Shown in pieces: positions 1 through 6,228 of a stretch of DNA of 8,535 nucleotides. This DNA comes from Microbacteriaceae bacterium (GTDB taxonomy: Bacteria; Actinomycetota; Actinomycetes; Actinomycetales; Microbacteriaceae). The stretch lies in assembly GCA_947447385.1 (NCBI GenBank), contig CANFKN010000046.1, forward strand, positions 1 through 8,535, in the 5' to 3' direction. Position 1 is the stretch's first letter. Each line of letters begins with the position of its first letter. A program made the position numbers and the translations under genes. Under the pieces are notes generated by a model, which searched no databases, was not told where the DNA came from, and saw nothing but the letters and a program-made list of their open reading frames with translations.

Positions 1-3000
1 AGTTGAAAAGGCACAACATCGACTTTGCCGCTCTCACGTGAGGCGACATAGTCACTCAGGCAAAGGTGTCGGTCACGGGCCTGACGCGGAAACTTGAATC
101 GAAGGCGCTCGGTGCCTGGCACGCCGCCAGAACCACCATCTGTGGCGTTTTCTGGGCCGTGATGCAAAATGATGAGTTCATCGCCCTCTGATACCGCCGG
201 AAAATACCCATAAACGACAGCGGCCTCGAGCCAACCCTCAGTCTGGATGCGCTCAAGCCAGGCACGCAGGCGTGGCCGACCTTCGGTTTCGACGAGCTCT
301 TCATAGCTTGCGCCATCGTCAGCTCGTGAAGGTTTTAGCCCCCACTGACCCATAAATGTTGCACGTTCATCTAAGAAACTTGCATAGTCACGCAGCGGAA
401 TGCCCTTGACGACGCGCACGCCAAGAAACGGCGCCTCAGGAATCTCGTTGTCGGTTGCCACATCGCTTCGGTCTGGCATCATATCTGGCACGGTGCGCAC
501 CAATAGGTTTTTGGGTGCTACCAAGCGCTTTTTGAGCGGCGGCAGGCTAACCGAAGTGTCGCCGCGCTTGATCTTCACGAGGGCGTCCATTAGGCGCAGA
601 CCTTCGAAAGCGTCTCGGGCATAGCGCACTTCGCCCTCATAGATCTCAGCGAGGTCTTGCTCAACAAAGCTGCGGGTTAGGGCCGCACCACCTAAAATCA
701 CCGGGTATTTCGCCGCGATGCCGCGCAGGTTCATCTCTTCGAGATTCTCTTTCATAACCTGCGTCGATTTGACCAGCAAACCACTCATGCCAATGACGTC
801 AACCGAGTGTTCTTCGGCGGCCTTCAAAATTTCGTTTACCGGCTGCTTAATGCCGATGTTGACGGTTTCAAAACCATTATTCGAGAGGATGATATCGACG
901 AGGTTCTTGCCGATGTCGTGAACGTCGCCACGCACGGTTGCCAGCAGAATTCTGCCTTTGCCGCTGTCTTCGCTTTTCTCAATGAAAGGCTCAAGGTGGG
1001 CAACAGCCGTCTTCATTACCTCAGCCGACTGCAAAACGAACGGCAATTGCATTTCGCCTTTGCCAAATAGTTCGCCAACAACCTGCATGCCAACCAGAAG
1101 GTTGTCATTGATGATGCTGAGTGCGGTCTTGCCCTGCGCCATCGCTTCGTCAAGGTCAGGCTCAAGGCCCTTCTTTTCACCATCGATGATGCGCTGCTTC
1201 AGTCGGTCATCAAGAGGCATGGCTGCTAGTTCGTCAGCGCGCGATTTGCGGGCAGCAGCAGCGTCGATGCCGCTGAACACATCTAAGAAGTTGGTCAACG
1301 GGTCGTTGACGGTGTTGCCGTCTTCGTCGTAGGTTCGACGGTCATAAATAAGATCGAGTGCGGCAGTGAGCTGCTTCTCGGGCACCTGGCTCAGTGGCAT
1401 GATGCGAGCGGCGTGAACAATGGCCGAAGTTAGGCCAACCTTGATGCATTCGTGCAAGAAAACCGAGTTGAGCACGTGACGCGCTGCCGGGCTTAGACCG
1501 AACGAGATGTTAGAGATGCCTAAAGTGGTTTGAACGCCAGGGTATGCCTCGTTCAGCAGACGAATCGCTTCGATTGTTTCGATGCCGTCACGACGAGTTT
1601 CATCTTGACCCGTTGCGATGGGAAAAGTAAGGGTGTCAACGGTGATATCAACGAGGCGCATGCCCCAGTTGGCGGTCAAGTCGTCGATGAGGCGTTTAGC
1701 GATGGCGAACTTGGTCGGGGCTGTGCGAGCCTGACCCTCTTCATCAATCGTGAGAGCAACGACGGCCGCGCCATGTTCAACGACCATCGGCATGATTCGC
1801 GCAAAACGTGAGCTAGGGCCATCGCCATCTTCGTAGTTAACCGAGTTGATCATGGCGCGACCACCCATGCACTCAAGCCCGGCCTCGAGAACGGCAGGCT
1901 CTGTGCTGTCTAGAACCAACGGCAGTGTGGTGGCAGTAGCCAAACGTGAAACCAGCTCGCGAGCATCGCGGGCACCGTCACGACCAACATAGTCAACACA
2001 CACGTCAAGCAAGTGAGCACCCTCACGGGTTTGGCTGCGGGCAATCTCTAGGCATTCATCCCAGTTTTCAGCCAGCAAAGCCTCGCGAAACGCCTTTGAA
2101 CCGTTGGCATTGGTGCGCTCGCCGATTGACAGGTAAGTCATGGTCTGGTCAAAAGGCTGGTGCTGATAGAGGCTGGCCAAACCAGGCTCGTCGGTGAAAG
2201 CTGGGCGCTTAGGCGTTGCGCCTTCAACCTTTTTAGCCAGTTCTGCAATGTGAGCCGGTGTCGTTCCGCAGCAACCGCCAACAAGGCCCGCGCCGTAATC
2301 ATTGACGAACTGCAGTTGTGCTGTTGCCAACTCAGATGGTGTCAGTGGGTAGTGTGCGCCGTGAGGGCCCAAAATAGGCAGGCCAGCATTAGGCATAACG
2401 ACGAGAGGCAGACTTGAGAACTTGCCCAGATAACGAAGGTGTTCGCTCATCTCGGTCGGGCCAGTAGCGCAGTTCAAACCGATAGCGTCGATTCCGAGAG
2501 CGCTCAGTGCAGTGAGGGCAGCACCAATCTCAGACCCCATCAACATCGTGCCGGTTGTCTCGATCGTGACCGAAACCAAAACCGGAACCCTGTGGTCAAG
2601 CGCCTTCATAGCGCGCTTAGCGCCGATAACGGCACTCTTTGCCTGAAGTAGGTCTTGTGAAGTTTCAATCAAAACCGCGTCAATGCCACCGCGCAACATG
2701 CCGGTGACCTGCAACTGATAAGCATCGCGCAGAACAGCAAACTTTTCGTGGCCGAGTGAAGGCAACTTTGTGCCAGGGCCGATTGAACCGAGAACCCAGC
2801 GTGGCTTAGCCTCGGTTGCGAAATCATCAGCTGTCTCGCGAGCGATCTTGGCACCAGCAAAAGCCAGCTCTTCAATGCGGCTCTCGATGCCATATTCGGC
2901 CAAGTTCGCGAAGTTAGCACCAAAAGTGTTCGTCTCAATCGCCTCGGCGCCAGACTTCAAATATTGGGCATGAATATGGCCGATTATTTCTGGGCGAGTC

Positions 3001-3149
3001 ACGTTGAGAATCTCGTTGCAACCCTCGTGCCCCTCAAAATCGTCGAGCGACGGGCGGGCCTCTTGAATCATGGTGCCCATAGCGCCATCGGCAACGACAA
3101 CACGGGTGCGAACAGCGTCAATAAGCGCTTGAGAACGGGGGTTAAACAT
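1..3149 (-). CDS. metH: Cobalamin-dependent methionine synthase MetH (C-terminus cut by window edge)
   Basis: MetH is a cytoplasmic enzyme that moves a methyl group from 5-methyltetrahydrofolate through cobalamin to homocysteine, making methionine. The frame runs unbroken from ATG 3149 for 1049 codons to the window edge. The homocysteine domain comes first (about residues 1-310), with DGAMGTM near the N-terminus and the three expected zinc ligands: C227 in GLNCATG and C293/C294 in GGCCGT. The folate (pterin) domain follows, with GERTNANG at 343-350 and LDSTEP around D414. Then come the helical cap and the B12 fold, with DVHDIGKN at 742-749; H744 is the expected lower cobalt ligand. The start of the AdoMet-dependent reactivation domain is visible (MGQWGLKPSR from 933, then YGYFPA). 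Judged against E. coli MetH (about 1227 residues), some 130-180 residues are missing, including the RxxPGYPACPDH region. The start has no Shine-Dalgarno, but a TAnnnT hexamer lies 9 nt upstream. The gene diverges from metF. Identification is very secure. Confidence 0.97.
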   Translation of the reverse strand, partial: MFNPRSQALIDAVRTRVVVADGAMGTMIQEARPSLDDFEGHEGCNEILNVTRPEIIGHIHAQYLKSGAEAIETNTFGANFANLAEYGIESRIEELAFAGAKIARETADDFATEAKPRWVLGSIGPGTKLPSLGHEKFAVLRDAYQLQVTGMLRGGIDAVLIETSQDLLQAKSAVIGAKRAMKALDHRVPVLVSVTIETTGTMLMGSEIGAALTALSALGIDAIGLNCATGPTEMSEHLRYLGKFSSLPLVVMPNAGLPILGPHGAHYPLTPSELATAQLQFVNDYGAGLVGGCCGTTPAHIAELAKKVEGATPKRPAFTDEPGLASLYQHQPFDQTMTYLSIGERTNANGSKAFREALLAENWDECLEIARSQTREGAHLLDVCVDYVGRDGARDARELVSRLATATTLPLVLDSTEPAVLEAGLECMGGRAMINSVNYEDGDGPSSRFARIMPMVVEHGAAVVALTIDEEGQARTAPTKFAIAKRLIDDLTANWGMRLVDITVDTLTFPIATGQDETRRDGIETIEAIRLLNEAYPGVQTTLGISNISFGLSPAARHVLNSVFLHECIKVGLTSAIVHAARIMPLSQVPEKQLTAALDLIYDRRTYDEDGNTVNDPLTNFLDVFSGIDAAAARKSRADELAAMPLDDRLKQRIIDGEKKGLEPDLDEAMAQGKTALSIINDNLLVGMQVVGELFGKGEMQLPFVLQSAEVMKTAVAHLEPFIEKSEDSGKGRILLATVRGDVHDIGKNLVDIILSNNGFETVNIGIKQPVNEILKAAEEHSVDVIGMSGLLVKSTQVMKENLEEMNLRGIAAKYPVILGGAALTRSFVEQDLAEIYEGEVRYARDAFEGLRLMDALVKIKRGDTSVSLPPLKKRLVAPKNLLVRTVPDMMPDRSDVATDNEIPEAPFLGVRVVKGIPLRDYASFLDERATFMGQWGLKPSRADDGASYEELVETEGRPRLRAWLERIQTEGWLEAAVVYGYFPAVSEGDELIILHHGPENATDGGSGGVPGTERLRFKFPRQARDRHLCLSDYVASRESGKVDVVPFQ

Positions 3150-3158
3150 AGAACATCT

Positions 3159-3164
3159 AGTTTA
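3159..3164 (-). promoter_or_regulatory. Candidate -10 element of metH
   Basis: On the minus strand TAAACT ends 9 nt before the metH ATG, and no Shine-Dalgarno lies between them. Transcription would begin about 2-3 nt upstream of the ATG, a near-leaderless start. The 8-bp sequence containing this hexamer (3157-3164) is the exact reverse complement of the one upstream of metF (3247-3254). No good -35 (TTGACA-like) is visible 16-18 bp upstream. This is inferred from pattern and position only. Confidence 0.45.
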
Positions 3165-3183
3165 CCGCGGCACGCCGACAGCA

Positions 3184-3212
3184 GGTTATGTTTCGCTGGG
3201 TTACGTTTGCTG
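3184..3212. repeat. Imperfect tandem direct repeat in the metH-metF divergent promoter region
   Basis: Two adjacent units, GGTTATGTTTCGCTG (3184-3198) and GGTTACGTTTGCTG (3199-3212), match except for one T/C change and one extra C. They sit near the middle of the 109-bp spacer between the two start codons. They would lie around -47 to -75 relative to a metF leaderless start and around -35 to -63 relative to metH, positions suited to a regulator acting on both genes. The units do not resemble the E. coli MetJ or MetR operators or the corynebacterial McbR site. Operator function is inference. Confidence 0.5.
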
Positions 3213-3243
3213 TGACCGAGCCACCCTCGATAGCCGCAGGCCT

Positions 3244-3252
3244 TGTTAAACT
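3244..3252 (+). promoter_or_regulatory. Candidate extended -10 element of metF (leaderless start)
   Basis: TGTTAAACT combines an extended -10 (TGn, 3244-3246) with the hexamer TAAACT (3247-3252). Exactly 6 nt separate the hexamer from the metF ATG, so the expected transcription start is the A of the ATG. The intervening AGGTGA resembles a Shine-Dalgarno core but abuts the ATG, too close for normal use. No clear -35 is seen; extended -10 promoters often lack one. Confidence 0.55.
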
Positions 3253-3258
3253 AGGTGA

Positions 3259-4173
3259 ATGCCCAATCAACAACTGCTGCGCAGTAACATCACCCCTGCA
3301 CCAATCAGCAGTGTCACTGAGCTAATCACGAACCGTCAAGCTGCCGGCGCTCCCACGCTTTCGTTTGAGTTTTTTCCCCCGAAAGATGAAGCCGGTGAAG
3401 CCTCACTTTGGCGAACTTTCGACGACGTTCTCGAGGCCAAGGCCGACTTCGTTTCAGTCACCTACGGCGCTGGTGGTTCAAATAGTGCACGAACGCTAAG
3501 CATCGTCGAACATATGGCCCCTCAGATCACCACCGTTGGCCACCTAACCGCAGTTGGAGCGACGCGGGCCGGCACGGGCGAAATCATCCGACGTTTTGAA
3601 GCCGCGGGAGTCAAGTCGCTTCTCGCAATTCGCGGCGATGCTCCAAAAGATAACCCAAACGCGCTCGCCGATGGTGATCTGGGGACCGCTCTAGAGTTGG
3701 TCGAGTTGGCTCACGAAGTTTCAGCTCTCGAGGTCGGCGTTGGCGCTTTTCCAGAGGTTCACCCAGAGTCGCCAGATATGGCTCACGATTCGAAAGTTCT
3801 TGCGCTCAAGCAGGCAGCGGGTGCATCGTTCGCCATCACTCAACTATTTTTTAGCTTGGATGCCTACCTTGCACTCCGCAACTCTGCCGATGCTGCGGGT
3901 GCCACGTTGCCCATCGTGCCTGGGCTCATGCCAATCAACAACGCCAAGCAGGTAATTCGCATGGCAGCCATGAGTGGCGCGTCGATTCCCGCCGAGTTGT
4001 TAGGTCAGCTTGAGAGCGCTGATGAAGCCGAAGCCCGACGAATCGGAATGCAGTTCACCATCGACCTAGGTGTCAAATTGCTTGACGTGGGTGCTCCTGG
4101 TTTACATATTTTTACTCTGAACCAGTCAGTGGCGGCCCTCGAGTTGGCGCGCGGCGTTGGGCTTTGCCCCTAG
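3259..4173 (+). CDS. metF: 5,10-methylenetetrahydrofolate reductase MetF
   Basis: MetF is an FAD-dependent TIM-barrel enzyme that reduces 5,10-methylene-THF to 5-methyl-THF, the methyl donor used by the neighbouring MetH. The 304-residue product is close to the usual 290-300. FEFFPPK is at 36-42, with E37 matching E. coli catalytic E28. VTYGAGGS follows at 67-74, GHLT at 94-97, and LAIRGD at 122-127, with D127 matching E. coli D120. Next come the GAFPEVHPES segment (162-171), ITQLFF at 193-198 (Q195, folate contact), PGLMPI at 221-226 and LHIFTLNQS at 282-290. About 25 residues precede the barrel; ATG 3259 is kept because a TAAACT hexamer lies 6 nt upstream, fitting leaderless initiation. The gene diverges from metH. 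No clear terminator separates it from the exonuclease gene, which starts 63 bp later, so co-transcription is possible. Confidence 0.97.
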   Translation: MPNQQLLRSNITPAPISSVTELITNRQAAGAPTLSFEFFPPKDEAGEASLWRTFDDVLEAKADFVSVTYGAGGSNSARTLSIVEHMAPQITTVGHLTAVGATRAGTGEIIRRFEAAGVKSLLAIRGDAPKDNPNALADGDLGTALELVELAHEVSALEVGVGAFPEVHPESPDMAHDSKVLALKQAAGASFAITQLFFSLDAYLALRNSADAAGATLPIVPGLMPINNAKQVIRMAAMSGASIPAELLGQLESADEAEARRIGMQFTIDLGVKLLDVGAPGLHIFTLNQSVAALELARGVGLCP

Positions 4174-4235
4174 TGACCGTCGTGACTTGATCGCGTGCAC
4201 TCCTAGGCCTGCGCTAAAAAGTCGGCAACCGCCCC

Positions 4236-4241
4236 TATGGT
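4236..4241 (+). promoter_or_regulatory. Candidate -10 element for the exonuclease gene, implying a GTG start at 4249
   Basis: TATGGT (4236-4241) fits the TAnnnT -10 pattern and is followed by 7 nt and then an in-frame GTG at 4249-4251, the same geometry as the other leaderless starts here. The upstream ATG at 4237 has neither a Shine-Dalgarno (it is preceded by GCCCCT) nor a -10 at the right distance. No good -35 is present. This is a positional inference. Confidence 0.35.
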
Positions 4242-4941
4242 TGTCAATGTGAATAATCTCAATCAAATTGCCGTTTTCGACCTCGAGACCACTGGCCTTG
4301 ACCTTGCCCAATCAAAAATCGTCACCGCATGCGTTGCCGTCATTGACTTAGAAGGCAATCTAATCGGCGAAGCCCACGAGTGGTTGGCAAACCCCGGTGT
4401 TGAAATTCCTGAAATTGCGGCGAGCGTTCACGGTGTGACTACTGATTTTGCCGTGGCAAATGGTCGGCCGCTTATTGAAGTTGTTGGCGAGATAAACGCT
4501 AAGCTCGCTGAACTTTTTGCTGAAGGCATTCCCGTCGTGGCATACAACGCGAGCTATGACTTCACGATTCTCAAGAGCAACTCCGAGGCGCTTGGCCTGT
4601 CGGCACTAACTGAGCCAATGCCTGTTATTGACCCGTTGGTGCTCGATCGCCGGTTCGACAAATGGCGCAAGGGCAAGCGCACGCTAACCGCATCGACCGA
4701 ACTTTATGGGGTTGCCCTGGGTGACGACGCTCACAATGCAACGGCAGATGCCATCGCAGCGGGGCGCGTTGCATTAGCCGTTTTGAACAAGTTCAAGTTG
4801 CTCGACGAATATTCGCTAACCGAGTTGCACGAGGGCCAGGTCAGTTGGTCACTCGAACAAGACATTTCATTCAACCGGTTTCTCGAGGGGCTAGGAAAAC
4901 CTCTGATCACCGACTTTGGCTGGCCAATCAGAGCCATCTAG
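4237..4941 (+). CDS. DnaQ-like DEDDh-family 3'-5' exonuclease
   Basis: The product is a predicted cytoplasmic two-metal-ion 3'-5' exonuclease of the RNase T / DNA polymerase III epsilon superfamily. The full frame encodes 234 residues. All catalytic motifs are visible: Exo I FDLETTG at 14-20 (D15, E17), Exo II NASYDFTIL at 104-112 (D108), and Exo III HNATADA at 166-172 (H166, D171), which makes it the DEDDh type. VHGVT at 64-68 is also typical of epsilon-like folds. Roughly 60 residues follow the nuclease core without a domain I recognise; there is no helicase, GIY-YIG or BRCT part, so it is a stand-alone nuclease. It could act in proofreading, repair or RNA trimming, and sequence alone does not choose. 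ATG 4237 gives the longest frame, but GTG 4249 (230 residues) is better supported by a nearby TATGGT hexamer. It ends just before a strong terminator. Confidence 0.92.
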   Translation: MVVNVNNLNQIAVFDLETTGLDLAQSKIVTACVAVIDLEGNLIGEAHEWLANPGVEIPEIAASVHGVTTDFAVANGRPLIEVVGEINAKLAELFAEGIPVVAYNASYDFTILKSNSEALGLSALTEPMPVIDPLVLDRRFDKWRKGKRTLTASTELYGVALGDDAHNATADAIAAGRVALAVLNKFKLLDEYSLTELHEGQVSWSLEQDISFNRFLEGLGKPLITDFGWPIRAI

Positions 4942-4958
4942 GCTAAAAACTTTGGCAT

Positions 4959-4991
4959 AAAAAAAGCACCCCAGAGACGGGGTGCTTTTTT
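4959..4991. terminator. Bidirectional intrinsic terminator between the exonuclease gene and rpmE2
   Basis: The perfect 7-bp GC-rich stem GCACCCC (4966-4972) / GGGGTGC (4979-4985) has a 6-nt loop, AGAGAC. It is flanked by seven A (4959-4965) and six T (4986-4991), so either strand gives a stem followed by a U-tract. It lies 17 bp after the exonuclease stop and about 45 bp after the rpmE2 stop, so it can end both convergent transcripts. Confidence 0.93.
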
Positions 4992-5006
4992 GTTGAAGCT
5001 TTGGTT

Positions 5007-5024
5007 GGATGCTGGAGGGCATCC
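5007..5024 (-). other. Small hairpin in the rpmE2 3' untranslated region
   Basis: GGATGC (5007-5012) pairs with GCATCC (5019-5024) around a 6-nt loop. It lies about 12 bp past the rpmE2 stop and upstream of the main terminator on the minus strand. No T-tract follows it, so it is not a terminator by itself. It may simply protect the mRNA 3' end. On the minus strand the loop reads CCTCCA, similar to the anti-Shine-Dalgarno, which may be chance. Confidence 0.4.
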
Positions 5025-5036
5025 GTGCCTAAAAAA

Positions 5037-5288
5037 TTAGGCGCCGAAACCCTTGTAACGAGCGTTGAAGCGCTCGACACGGCCGGCTGCGTCCATGATG
5101 CGCTGCTTGCCTGTGTAGAAAGGGTGTGAAGCTGAAGAGATTTCAACGTCGAAAACTGGGTAGCTGTTGCCGTCTTCCCATTCGATGGTCTTGCTGCTAG
5201 TAGCAGTTGAACGGGTTAGGAATGCAACACCAGAAGCCAAGTCGCGAAAAACAACTTGCTCGTACTTTGGGTGAATGTTTGCCTTCAT
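5037..5288 (-). CDS. rpmE2: Ribosomal protein L31, type B (zinc-free paralogue)
   Basis: This is a protein of the large ribosomal subunit at the inter-subunit bridge. The product has 83 residues, the usual length for type B L31 (about 80-90). It begins MKANIHPKYEQVVFRD and contains the family segments SYPVFDVEISSASHPFYTGKQ-like (42-62) and GRVERFNARYKGF (69-81). It has no cysteine at all, so it lacks the CxxC zinc site of type A L31 and should not bind zinc. In many bacteria the type B form replaces the zinc-binding form under zinc shortage through Zur control; I see no obvious Zur box here, so it may be the constitutive or only L31. Unlike most genes in the window it has a clear ribosome binding site (AGAAGG, 9 nt before the ATG). 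It is transcribed toward the shared terminator. Confidence 0.96.
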   Translation of the reverse strand: MKANIHPKYEQVVFRDLASGVAFLTRSTATSSKTIEWEDGNSYPVFDVEISSASHPFYTGKQRIMDAAGRVERFNARYKGFGA

Positions 5289-5297
5289 GAAAAGCTA

Positions 5298-5303
5298 CCT
5301 TCT
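5298..5303 (-). promoter_or_regulatory. Ribosome binding site of rpmE2
   Basis: On the minus strand AGAAGG is followed by 9 nt and the ATG at 5288. It fixes the rpmE2 start and implies a leadered mRNA, in contrast to the leaderless-type starts of metF, glgA and glgC. Just upstream (5301-5316, plus strand) TCTAAAAA occurs twice in tandem, making the leader AT-rich. Confidence 0.75.
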
Positions 5304-5341
5304 AAAAATCTAAAAATGGGGTCGAGAGCTAAATAGCACTA

Positions 5342-5347
5342 AAGATA
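5342..5347 (-). promoter_or_regulatory. Possible -10 element of rpmE2
   Basis: The minus-strand TATCTT fits TAnnnT and lies about 54 nt upstream of the rpmE2 ATG, leaving a leader that contains the ribosome binding site. No recognisable -35 lies 17 bp upstream (GAGTGA). Other AT-rich hexamers nearby could serve equally well, so this is tentative. Confidence 0.22.
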
Positions 5348-5388
5348 GATGTTAGCAGAATCTCTCACTCATCGCCATCTCTTCGAGT

Positions 5389-5418
5389 GTGTTTTGCCGT
5401 GTTTTGAAATGTTTTCTT
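5389..5418. repeat. 10-bp phased T-tracts between the ABC ATPase gene and rpmE2
   Basis: Three consecutive 10-bp units on the plus strand, GTGTTTTGCC, GTGTTTTGAA and ATGTTTTCTT, place four-base T-tracts at 5392-5395, 5402-5405 and 5412-5415, exactly one helical turn apart. Phased A/T-tracts are known to bend DNA. The array begins at the ABC gene stop codon and lies upstream of the presumed rpmE2 promoter, so it could act as a curved or UP-like element. On the minus strand it is G-poor and A/C-rich, so a Rho-loading role after the ABC gene is the alternative. Confidence 0.5.
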
Positions 5419-6200
5419 TAGCGCGCTCTTGCGTGAAAGCGGCCATCGTCAAACTCAACGTGCAAACCAAAACCAAATGCTTCACTGACCTTGTCTGAAG
5501 TGAGTGTGCTGTGAATTTCACCAGCCGAGAAAATCCTGCCGTTTTTCATCAGCAAGGCGTGAGTGAAACCCTCAGGAATCTCTTCGAGGTGATGCGTCAC
5601 CATAACCATTGCTGGTGCAATCGGTGAGCTGGCATATTGACCAAGAACACCTACGGTTAGCTCGCGTGAGGCCATGTCGAGGCTTGCGACAGGCTCATCA
5701 AGCAAAAGTAGCTCTGGGTCGGTCATGACAGCGCGAGCGATTTGAACTCTTTTGCGTTCGCCGTCGCTAAGCGTGCCAAACGCACGGTCAGCCAAATCGA
5801 GAAGATGCCATTCATTCAGCACTCGACGGGCCCGGCGTTCGTCGATCTCGTCATAGGTTTCAGTCCATCGACCGGTGACGGCATATGCTGCGGTCATCAC
5901 AGCATTGACTACGGTTTCTGAGTTGGGAATGCGATTTGCTAGAGCTGTTGACGCAAAACCGATTCGAGTCTGCAGGTCAAAAACGTTGATTTCACCCAGC
6001 TGCTCCCCCAAAATCGTTGCCGTGCCAGTGGTTGGTTGCAATTGCGCGGCAGCAACTCGCAACAAGGTCGTTTTTCCTGCACCGTTTGGGCCAACGATGG
6101 CCCAGCGCTGCTTTTCTTCAACGGTGAAGTCAACATTGTCTAAAATCGGGCGGCCTTCGCGCACCACGGTTACGTTATTGAAATTGATTACAACAGCCAT
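5418..6200 (-). CDS. ABC-type ATP-binding protein, soluble YlmA/ModF-like type
   Basis: This is a single-domain ABC ATPase of 260 residues with no membrane segment. Visible motifs are Walker A GPNGAGKTT at 37-45, ABC signature LSDGE at 144-148, Walker B LLLLDEP at 164-170, the D-loop SLD at 173-175, and the H-loop histidine H203 in VTHH. The expected Q-loop glutamine is missing: that region reads GFASTALANRIP (81-92). Loss of this residue, which normally contacts the permease, together with the absence of any permease or binding-protein gene nearby, fits the YlmA/ModF-like proteins often labelled iron or molybdate transport ATPases without proof. Its substrate or partner cannot be told from sequence. 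It starts 28 bp after the glgA stop on the same strand and is probably co-transcribed with it. No strong Shine-Dalgarno precedes its ATG. No convincing intrinsic terminator follows it. Confidence 0.9.
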   Translation of the reverse strand: MAVVINFNNVTVVREGRPILDNVDFTVEEKQRWAIVGPNGAGKTTLLRVAAAQLQPTTGTATILGEQLGEINVFDLQTRIGFASTALANRIPNSETVVNAVMTAAYAVTGRWTETYDEIDERRARRVLNEWHLLDLADRAFGTLSDGERKRVQIARAVMTDPELLLLDEPVASLDMASRELTVGVLGQYASSPIAPAMVMVTHHLEEIPEGFTHALLMKNGRIFSAGEIHSTLTSDKVSEAFGFGLHVEFDDGRFHARAR

Positions 6201-6228
6201 GCTTTAGAGCCTAAGACACCAGCAAGAG

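Noticed and set aside
400..2651. Several plus-strand frames of 67-124 codons inside metH
   Set aside because: They are antisense to a well-conserved full-length metH frame, have no family signatures or ribosome binding sites, and reflect codon bias of the real gene.
3142..3156. Minus-strand mini-frame ATG-TTC-TAT-GTT-TAA overlapping the metH start, as a possible upstream peptide
   Set aside because: It is only four codons, begins 2 nt after the -10 hexamer and so would probably not be in the transcript, and has no ribosome binding site.
3150..3258. Possible SAM, cobalamin or SAH riboswitch upstream of metH or metF
   Set aside because: The whole spacer is 109 bp and the -10 hexamers lie within 9 nt of both start codons, leaving no leader. 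No B12-box or SAM-riboswitch core is visible.
3254..3258. AGGTGA before the metF ATG as a Shine-Dalgarno
   Set aside because: It directly abuts the ATG with no spacer, so normal 16S rRNA pairing is unlikely; the -10 hexamer spacing favours a leaderless start.
4160..4170. GGGC-TTT-GCCC hairpin at the end of metF as a terminator
   Set aside because: The stem is four pairs, lies inside the coding region and has no T-tract after it.
4126..4311. Minus-strand frame spanning the metF end and the exonuclease start
   Set aside because: It overlaps two well-supported genes on the other strand and has no recognisable motif or start signals.
5875..6207. Plus-strand 110-codon frame opposite the ABC ATPase gene
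   Set aside because: The minus strand carries intact Walker A and B, signature and H-loop motifs across this region; the plus-strand frame shows no family features.
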